DNA from: Alphaproteobacteria bacterium
Lineage (GTDB): Bacteria; Pseudomonadota; Alphaproteobacteria; SMXP01
Length of the DNA stretch: 10,643 nt
Assembly: GCA_028280675.1 (NCBI GenBank)
Contig: JANQLI010000266.1
Coordinates: 1 to 10,643, forward strand
Direction: 5' to 3'
Positions 6,428 to 10,643 of this stretch are shown piece after piece. Position 1 is the first letter of the stretch; every line of letters begins with the position of its first letter. Below the pieces are notes generated by a model. It did not search any database. It saw only the letters and a list, made by a program, of their open reading frames with translations, and was not told the DNA's origin. A program made the translations under genes and the position numbers.

Positions 6428-6541
6428 ATGAATACCTCCGCGATTGACCTTGTTCGCATCAGTCTTGCGGACTGTTGTGGCTATATTTATGACCTGACAA
6501 GGGCGATATGCCTCATTGACTGCTCCAAAAGGCTTTCCTAA
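6428..6541 (+). CDS. Doubtful 37-residue Cys-containing small ORF upstream of the DUF1538 operon
   Basis: An ATG at 6428 opens a 37-codon frame ending TAA at 6539-6541. AAGAGG lies only a few bases before it and a strong AGGAGG lies 16 bases before it. The product has four cysteines (C16, C17, C28, C32) and no recognisable family. It could be a leader peptide of the downstream operon, or chance. An overlapping 10-codon ORF begins at 6415, closer to the AGGAGG. Neither frame can be distinguished from background by sequence alone. Confidence 0.15.
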   Translation: MNTSAIDLVRISLADCCGYIYDLTRAICLIDCSKRLS

Positions 6542-6544
6542 GTT
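6516..6544 (+). promoter_or_regulatory. Candidate promoter of the DUF1538-PII-CBS operon
   Basis: TTGACT (6516-6521, 5 of 6 matches to the sigma-70 -35 consensus) is followed after 17 bases by TAAGTT (6539-6544), a weak -10. This gives a leader of about 50 bases before the ATG at 6602. A rival pair is TTGCGG (6465-6470) with TATGAC (6488-6493). Neither is strong, so an activator or alternative sigma factor is possible. Confidence 0.28.
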
Positions 6545-6601
6545 TTGCGTACTGATTCTGTCAAAGGTGTCTCTCTTCACCCGCACTGAATAACAGGGCC
6601 A

Positions 6602-7324
6602 ATGAAAGCTTTTCTTGAGACCATAAAAGACGCTTTGCGGGATTTGGCGCCGATTATCCTTGTGGTTCTGTTTTTTCAGCTCGCGGTCTTACAACAGCCT
6701 TTCCCAGAGCCCGGTAAAATCCTGGTCGGTTTGGTCACCGTCGTGATCGGGCTGTCGCTCTTCATCCAAGGCCTTGAATTGAGCCTTTTTCCGGTTGGCG
6801 AGAATATGGCCGCGGCTTTCGCACGCCTTGGCAATGTGGTGTGGCTGCTTGTGTTCGCATTTGCGCTTGGGTTTGGCACGACGGTGGCGGAACCGGCTCT
6901 GATCGCCGTGTCCCAGGAAGCCGCGCGGATTAGCGCGGGTGCGGGGATGGTGGCCGATAATGCAACGGCCCAAGCAAATTATGCGCTGGGCCTGCGGTTG
7001 ACCGTCGCCGTCTCGGTTGGCCTCTCGCTTGTGGTGGGTGTGCTGCGCATTCTCAAAGGCTGGCCGATTCATTTTATTATCATGGGCGGCTATTTGGTGA
7101 TCGTGTTGCTGACCCAATTCGCGCCGGAGACGATTATTGGCGTTGCGTATGATAGCGGTGGGGTGACGACCTCGACCATTACCGTGCCCTTGGTGACGGC
7201 GCTCGGGATTGGACTGTCCACGGTGATTAAAGGGCGCAATCCGATGATTGACGGTTTTGGCTTAATTGCCTTTGCCAGCCTGTTTCCCATCGCCTTTGTT
7301 CTGATGTACGGCATGGTGGTGTAG
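6602..7324 (+). CDS. DUF1538 integral membrane protein (first of a tandem pair)
   Basis: This 240-residue inner-membrane protein has about six to seven hydrophobic segments (approximately 15-31, 40-60, 78-98, 128-150, 156-174, 217-238, plus a helix near 192-206). It matches DUF1538 through GFGTTVAEPALIAVS (90-104) and AYDSGGVTTSTITVPLVTAL (182-201), followed by IDGFGLIAFASLFP (216-229). The conserved Thr/Glu and Gly/Thr patches inside membrane segments suggest a permeation or ion-binding path, but the substrate of DUF1538 proteins is not established. The start is fixed by an in-frame stop 13 bases upstream; the ribosome site (AGGG) is weak. Many DUF1538 proteins I recall are about twice this length with two such domains in one chain; here the second copy is a separate gene 3 bases downstream. 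The pair probably forms a heterodimer. Confidence 0.85.
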   Translation: MKAFLETIKDALRDLAPIILVVLFFQLAVLQQPFPEPGKILVGLVTVVIGLSLFIQGLELSLFPVGENMAAAFARLGNVVWLLVFAFALGFGTTVAEPALIAVSQEAARISAGAGMVADNATAQANYALGLRLTVAVSVGLSLVVGVLRILKGWPIHFIIMGGYLVIVLLTQFAPETIIGVAYDSGGVTTSTITVPLVTALGIGLSTVIKGRNPMIDGFGLIAFASLFPIAFVLMYGMVV

Positions 7325-7327
7325 GCG

Positions 7328-8095
7328 ATGGCGGATTTTCTCTGGAGCATTGTCACCACCTTCGCGCTCACCATACGCGATGTGCTGCCGATTGGCGGGC
7401 TGTTAGTGTTCTTCCAATATGTCGTCGTGCGCGAACCGATCACCAATCTCAAGAAGGTGGCGCTCGGGTTTGTCTATGTGATTGCGGGGCTCGCGCTTTT
7501 TCTCATTGGCTTAGAGCAAGCGCTCTTCCCCCTTGGCGATTTGATGGCGCAGCAGCTCACCAATCCATCTTTCATCGCCGGTCAGGTCGTGGCTGCGGAC
7601 ACGACGTTTGAGTGGTGGCAATATTACTGGGTCTATCTGTTCGCTGCAGCCATCGGATTTTCGACCACAGTGGCTGAGCCGTCGCTGATTGCTGTGTCGC
7701 TGAAAGCAAATGAAGCCTCGGGCGGGGCGCTCAGTCCTTGGGCCTTGCGTATTGCCGTGGCGATTGGGGTGGCGCTGAGTATTGCATTAGGGGCGTTCCG
7801 TATTGTAACCGGCACGCCGCTCGCGCTCTATATGATGATCGGCTATGTGGTTGTGGTGGTGCAGACCATGTTTGCGCCAAAGATGATTGTGCCGCTTGCC
7901 TATGACAGTGGTGGGGTGACGACATCCACTGTGACCGTTCCCCTTGTCACGGCGCTTGGTTTGGGTTTGGCTTCAACCGTTCCAGGCCGCAGCCCTCTCA
8001 TTGATGGATTTGGATTAATCGCGCTCGCTAGCCTCTTCCCGATGATTACGGTGATGGGATATGCGCAATTGTCGCAATGGCGCGGGCGGAGTTGA
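7328..8095 (+). CDS. DUF1538 integral membrane protein (second of a tandem pair)
   Basis: This 255-residue paralogue of the preceding protein repeats its order of motifs: GLALFLIGLEQALFPLGD (54-71), GFSTTVAEPSLIAVS (110-124), AYDSGGVTTSTVTVPLVTAL (191-210) and IDGFGLIALASLFP (225-238). Similarity is strongest in the last 60 residues, and the DNA over the GGVTT segment is visibly alike, pointing to an old gene duplication. Differences include a tryptophan- and tyrosine-rich insert (FEWWQYYW, 94-101) before the third helix and a basic C-terminal tail (WRGRS). The 3-base gap to the upstream gene indicates translational coupling, so the two are likely subunits of one complex in the inner membrane. 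It is followed by a hairpin and then the PII-like gene. Transport function is inferred from topology and context only. Confidence 0.86.
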   Translation: MADFLWSIVTTFALTIRDVLPIGGLLVFFQYVVVREPITNLKKVALGFVYVIAGLALFLIGLEQALFPLGDLMAQQLTNPSFIAGQVVAADTTFEWWQYYWVYLFAAAIGFSTTVAEPSLIAVSLKANEASGGALSPWALRIAVAIGVALSIALGAFRIVTGTPLALYMMIGYVVVVVQTMFAPKMIVPLAYDSGGVTTSTVTVPLVTALGLGLASTVPGRSPLIDGFGLIALASLFPMITVMGYAQLSQWRGRS

Positions 8096-8101
8096 GTTTG
8101 G

Positions 8102-8117
8102 ACGATCTTGAGATCGT
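8102..8117 (+). repeat. 7-base perfect inverted repeat between DUF1538 and PII-like genes
   Basis: ACGATCT (8102-8108) and AGATCGT (8111-8117) are perfect inverted arms with a 2-base spacer, just after the second DUF1538 stop. As RNA the tight loop would force a slightly shorter stem. There is no T-run, so it is not a classical terminator. It may protect or process the mRNA and set different levels for the membrane and sensor genes, or it may be an operator. Confidence 0.35.
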
Positions 8118-8144
8118 GTTATCATAGGAGGTGAAGGAACCGCC

Positions 8145-8495
8145 ATGAAGTTTAAATTGATTATCGCGATGGTCGCCGATGACATCACCGAAAAGGTGGT
8201 GGAGCATGCGCGCGAAATGGGCGCGACGGGAGCGACCGTGATTAAAAGCGCTCGCGGGGAAGGATTAAGGCCAGCGAAAACCTTTTTTGGTTTAACGCTC
8301 GAAGGGCAAGTGGATGTCATTTTGTTCATTGTCGAACAGCACCTCAGCCGCGCCATCTTAGAGGGCATCTCGAAATGTGGCGCGTTGAGCGAAACGTCAG
8401 GTGCGGGTGTGGCCTTTCAAGTGGATATTGAAGATGCTGTGGGTCTTAGCTCACAGCTCAATGCAATTAAGGAAGAGATTGAGGATCAGATATGA
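8145..8495 (+). CDS. Divergent PII-family signalling protein
   Basis: This 116-residue cytosolic protein has the length and beta-alpha-beta order of PII proteins (GlnB/GlnK): KLIIAMVADDITEKVVEHAR (4-23), GATGATVIKSARGEG (26-40), a T-loop region (about 37-56), VDVILFIVEQHLSRAILEGI (56-75) and a C-terminal GVAFQVDIEDAVGL (88-101). PII proteins are trimers that bind ATP/ADP and 2-oxoglutarate and dock on targets through the T-loop. Here the T-loop is RPAKTFFGLTLEGQ, without the YRGAEY stretch, so the uridylylated Tyr51 of GlnB is absent. The B-loop TGxxGDGK motif is replaced by ETSGAGVAF. It is therefore not a standard GlnB/GlnK and probably senses nucleotide or another ligand for its own operon. 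AGGAGG and AAGGA precede the ATG. It overlaps the next gene by ATGA. The likely target is the DUF1538 pair (inference). Confidence 0.85.
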   Translation: MKFKLIIAMVADDITEKVVEHAREMGATGATVIKSARGEGLRPAKTFFGLTLEGQVDVILFIVEQHLSRAILEGISKCGALSETSGAGVAFQVDIEDAVGLSSQLNAIKEEIEDQI

Positions 8496-8884
8496 CTGAG
8501 ACCTATGTATCCGTGAAAGACGTGATGACGCCAGAGCTTGAAACCATTGCGGGGCTTGCGACGGTATCCCAGGCGGTTGAGCATATGCGGCGCAACGATA
8601 TTTCTGCTCTTATTGTTGAGCGTCGCGGGGACTTTGATGAGTATGGCCTGATCACAGTCAATGATATTGCAACAAAGGTTATTGAACCCAATCTCTCGCC
8701 TGATCGAGTGAATGCCTATGAGATCATGACCAAGCCTGCGCTCACGCTTGATGCAAAAATGAATATTCGCTATGCCATTCGCTTGCTGTCGCGCTTTGAT
8801 TCCCATCGTGCCGTCGTTCTGGAGAACGGCCATGCGATTGGTGTCGTCAGTTTGCGCGATATGGTGCTGCGCTATTCCGAATAA
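8492..8884 (+). CDS. Stand-alone CBS-pair protein
   Basis: This 130-residue soluble protein consists of two CBS motifs and nothing else. CBS1 spans about 8-63 (KDVMTPELETI, AVEHMRRNDISALIVE, YGLITVNDIATKV) and CBS2 about 76-130 (YEIMTKPALTL, AIRLLSRFDSHRAVVLENG, IGVVSLRDMVLRY). Such a Bateman module typically binds AMP, ATP or related adenine ligands and reports energy state to a partner. Its ATG overlaps the PII-like stop as ATGA, with GAGG 7 bases upstream, so synthesis is coupled to the PII-like protein. In this operon it is most simply a second cytosolic sensor for the DUF1538 membrane proteins, but that is inference. Its stop lies 2 bases from the AGCS symporter stop on the other strand. 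Domain identity is secure. Confidence 0.9.
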   Translation: MTETYVSVKDVMTPELETIAGLATVSQAVEHMRRNDISALIVERRGDFDEYGLITVNDIATKVIEPNLSPDRVNAYEIMTKPALTLDAKMNIRYAIRLLSRFDSHRAVVLENGHAIGVVSLRDMVLRYSE

Positions 8885-8886
8885 AC

Positions 8887-10287
8887 TTAAGCGTGTTTCT
8901 TTATGGCGCCGGATTTGATGCGGGCGAGATAATCTGCAAGGTCGCGTTTGATCACGGGCGCCATGATCAGCAACCCAATCACATTTGGCACAGCCATCAG
9001 GAAGAAAAAGCTGTCGAGCAGATCAAACACTTGTTGCACCGATAGAACGCCGCCAGGGATCAAGGCAATACAAAAGACCCCTTGATAGATGCGCAGCGAG
9101 AGAGTGGAATAGCCAAAGAAATACGACCAAACGCGGCTAATATAATAGGACCACGAAATGATGGTCGAAAAAGCGAAAAGCAAGACCGCAATCGCTAGAA
9201 TAATAGGGAACCAACTAATGACGCTGCCAAATGCGGCCGAGGTGATCTGAATATCATTGAGCCCGTCAATTTGATACGCTCCAGTGACAATAATCACCAG
9301 CGCTGTCATCGTGCTGATGACAACGGTGTCAATGAAAGGTTCAAACAACGCCACCAGGCCTTCGGAGACGGGCTCTTTTGTTTTCGCTGCTGCATGGACC
9401 ATGGTGGATGTGCCAAGCCCAGCTTCGGTGGAATACACAGTCCGGCGCATGCCAATCACAAAGACACCGACCACACCGCCTGCCACGCCTTCTGGATTAA
9501 ATGCCCCCTGAAAAATTGCCGCAAACGCGCTTGGGATGGCGCCTGCATGGGTCACCAGAATGATCAGCGCCGCCAGAATGTAGATGGCGCACATGAAAGG
9601 CACGAGGCGGCTGGTCACTGCCGCGATCTCACGCAGGCCACCAATGATCACAAGGGCGGTGGCGATGGCCAGCGCGATCCCAAAAGCCCACGGAAAATCA
9701 ATGCCAATCACAGAACTGATCTGGCTATAGGATTGGTTGACTTGCCCAAGCTGCAACAGGCTGGGGATGGCAAGGAGGCCATAGGCCAGGGCGAGGGCTT
9801 TGCCAAGGCGCGGCCAGTTTTGTGCGGCAAGACCCGCCTGCAGGTAATACATCGGCCCACCGAAGACAGACCCATCCGGCAAAATGGTGCGGTATTTCAC
9901 CCCGAGGGTGCATTCGGCAAATTTCAATGACATCGCAAAAAACGCGATGATAATCATCCAGAACGTCGCGCCCGGTCCGCCAATCGAGATGGCGATCGCC
10001 ACGCCCGCAATATTGCCGAGTCCGACCGTCCCGGAAAGCGCAGTTGTCAGCGCTTGAAATTGTGACACTTCGCCTGGCGCATCGGGGGCTGTGTAACGCC
10101 CTTTGACAATATCCCAGGCAAGGCCGAAGCTCCGTATATTGATAAATCCAAAATACACCGTGAAGACAAGCATGGGGACCGCCATCCACAGAACGATCCA
10201 TTCGACCGGCGTTCCGAAAAGAATGATTTGACTAAAGACAGCATCGGTGAGTGCGGTGATAAGCGTTCCGGCAATATCTTCAAACAC
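8887..10287 (-). CDS. AGCS-family sodium:alanine/glycine symporter
   Basis: This 466-residue inner-membrane protein belongs to the amino acid carrier protein (AGCS) family, which imports alanine or glycine with Na+. The start is a GTG at 10287, supported by AAGGA 8 bases upstream and the usual family N-terminus. Landmarks are FQALTTALSGTVGLGNIAGV (77-96), ISIGGPGATFWM (100-111), KFAECTLGVKYR (122-133), FGGPMYYLQ (142-150), RRTVYSTEAGLGTSTM (281-296) and AAAKTKEPVSEGLVALFEPF (299-318) leading into IDTVVISTMTALVI. Length and about 11 hydrophobic segments fit the family. It ends convergently against the CBS gene with a 2-base gap and no visible terminator. The neighbouring PII-like system hints at a shared nitrogen theme, but the two are on opposite strands and need not be linked. 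Confidence 0.95.
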   Translation of the reverse strand: MFEDIAGTLITALTDAVFSQIILFGTPVEWIVLWMAVPMLVFTVYFGFINIRSFGLAWDIVKGRYTAPDAPGEVSQFQALTTALSGTVGLGNIAGVAIAISIGGPGATFWMIIIAFFAMSLKFAECTLGVKYRTILPDGSVFGGPMYYLQAGLAAQNWPRLGKALALAYGLLAIPSLLQLGQVNQSYSQISSVIGIDFPWAFGIALAIATALVIIGGLREIAAVTSRLVPFMCAIYILAALIILVTHAGAIPSAFAAIFQGAFNPEGVAGGVVGVFVIGMRRTVYSTEAGLGTSTMVHAAAKTKEPVSEGLVALFEPFIDTVVISTMTALVIIVTGAYQIDGLNDIQITSAAFGSVISWFPIILAIAVLLFAFSTIISWSYYISRVWSYFFGYSTLSLRIYQGVFCIALIPGGVLSVQQVFDLLDSFFFLMAVPNVIGLLIMAPVIKRDLADYLARIKSGAIKKHA

Positions 10288-10321
10288 AGGATCTGTCCTT
10301 ATTCAGAGTGAATCGCATCTC

Positions 10322-10350
10322 ATTTGACCGGAGGTGGCGGGAAAGATCAA
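10322..10350 (-). promoter_or_regulatory. Candidate promoter of the AGCS symporter gene
   Basis: On the minus strand TTGATC (10350-10345) and TCAAAT (10327-10322) are separated by 17 bases, matching sigma-70 consensus at 4 of 6 positions each. This gives a leader of about 30 bases before the GTG start. No obvious operator overlaps it. Confidence 0.3.
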
Positions 10351-10404
10351 CGCTAAACGCAATTATGGCTCATCCAAAGGCCAGCGCCATGCGTAGTGGT
10401 GTTT

Positions 10405-10643
10405 ATGGCGAAGCGTTACACAGTTGGCGATATGATCGTGGTTAACGACCGTATGCAATCGGATTACCGCTATCGGCTTATTGCCCCGCTAGGGTCAGAA
10501 TTTATGGATGGGTTTACGCCTGCTCTGTCCCCGAAAGAGATGCTCAAAATGGGGATCTTTGAGGGCAAATATTGCAATGATTGCCAGGATGAACTGCCCA
10601 AGGACTGGTTTGATACTGCGAAGGTCAGCGCAACAGCGGATGC
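10405..10643 (+). CDS. Hypothetical protein with CxxC motif (N-terminal part, runs off right edge)
   Basis: An ATG at 10405 opens a frame that stays open to the right edge (79 complete codons). The product begins MAKRYTVGDMIVVNDR, is soluble and lacks a signal peptide. A segment LSPKEMLKMGIFEGKYCNDC (41-60) carries C57 and C60, followed by QDELPKDWF (61-69). The composition looks protein-like and the FTPALSPKEML...GIFEGKYCNDC pattern recalls small conserved hypotheticals, but I cannot name the family. The CxxC could bind a metal or be redox-active; with only one pair seen, that is speculation. The ribosome site before this ATG is poor; GTG codons at 10396 and 10399 are in frame and could be the start. 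It is divergent from the AGCS gene with about 117 bases between. Confidence 0.6.
   Translation, partial: MAKRYTVGDMIVVNDRMQSDYRYRLIAPLGSEFMDGFTPALSPKEMLKMGIFEGKYCNDCQDELPKDWFDTAKVSATAD

Larger units (their letters stand above)
6276..6601. other. 326-base gene-free region between divergent units
   Basis: This gap lies between the methyltransferase start (minus) and the first DUF1538 start (plus). It contains a TATAAT and a GC-rich inverted repeat on the methyltransferase side, a strong AGGAGG at 6406-6411 with no well-spaced start codon, a doubtful 37-codon ORF (6428-6541), and a TTGACT hexamer about 80 bases before the DUF1538 gene. No RNA gene, riboswitch fold or insertion-sequence end is recognisable. 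Confidence 0.6.

Noticed and set aside
6404..6586. Minus-strand 60-codon open frame in the gene-free region
   Set aside because: No ribosome site, no recognisable family and no conserved-looking composition.
9271..9930. Plus-strand 219-codon open frame rich in His and Arg
   Set aside because: It is antisense to the AGCS symporter, whose motifs match throughout; the composition is typical of a shadow of a membrane-protein gene.
10332..10445. Two very short frames (a GTG frame after GGAG at about 10333, and an ATG at 10365 with 26 codons)
   Set aside because: Both end quickly and overlap the better-supported open frame starting at 10405; nothing distinguishes them from chance.

Overview
The window reads as a chromosomal stretch of a Gram-negative proteobacterium. 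A TonB-dependent outer-membrane receptor, exported periplasmic proteins and Shine-Dalgarno-led genes support this. Moderate GC and the mix of families (SDR, GPH transporter, DUF1838, DUF1330, DUF1538 with a PII-like protein) suggest an alphaproteobacterium, perhaps marine; this lineage call is an inference. I see no rRNA, tRNA, CRISPR array, transposase or phage gene. Both edges cut through genes.

Layout. (1) Positions 1-1024, minus strand: a small His/Cys-containing DUF2946-type protein followed by the N-terminal part of a TonB-dependent receptor whose plug resembles copper receptors of the OprC/NosA type. Together they look like a copper uptake or handling pair. (2) Positions 1210-4844: an SDR oxidoreductase (+), a secreted DUF1838 protein (-), then, divergent from it, an exported DUF1330 protein and a GPH-family (MelB-like) cation symporter (+). 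This looks like a small accessory catabolic or uptake cluster of unknown substrate. (3) Positions 4841-6275, minus strand: a two-gene operon of a class I SAM-dependent methyltransferase and an unrecognised 100-residue acidic helical protein. (4) Positions 6276-6601: a 326-base non-genic region with promoter-like sequences, an inverted repeat and one doubtful small ORF. (5) Positions 6602-8884 (+): a compact operon of two tandem paralogous DUF1538 membrane proteins, a divergent PII-like signalling protein and a stand-alone CBS-pair protein. (6) Positions 8887-10287, minus strand: an AGCS-family sodium:alanine/glycine symporter, convergent with the operon. (7) From 10405 to the right edge (+): the start of an unrecognised small protein with a CxxC motif.

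The most interesting unit is region 5. Two membrane subunits sit with a PII-family protein that lacks the usual uridylylation tyrosine and the classical B-loop sequence, and with a CBS-pair protein, in one tightly packed transcription unit. By analogy with GlnK-AmtB and SbtB-SbtA, this looks like a transporter or channel of unknown substrate gated by two cytosolic nucleotide or energy sensors. The gene content is read directly from the sequence; the gating mechanism is inference.
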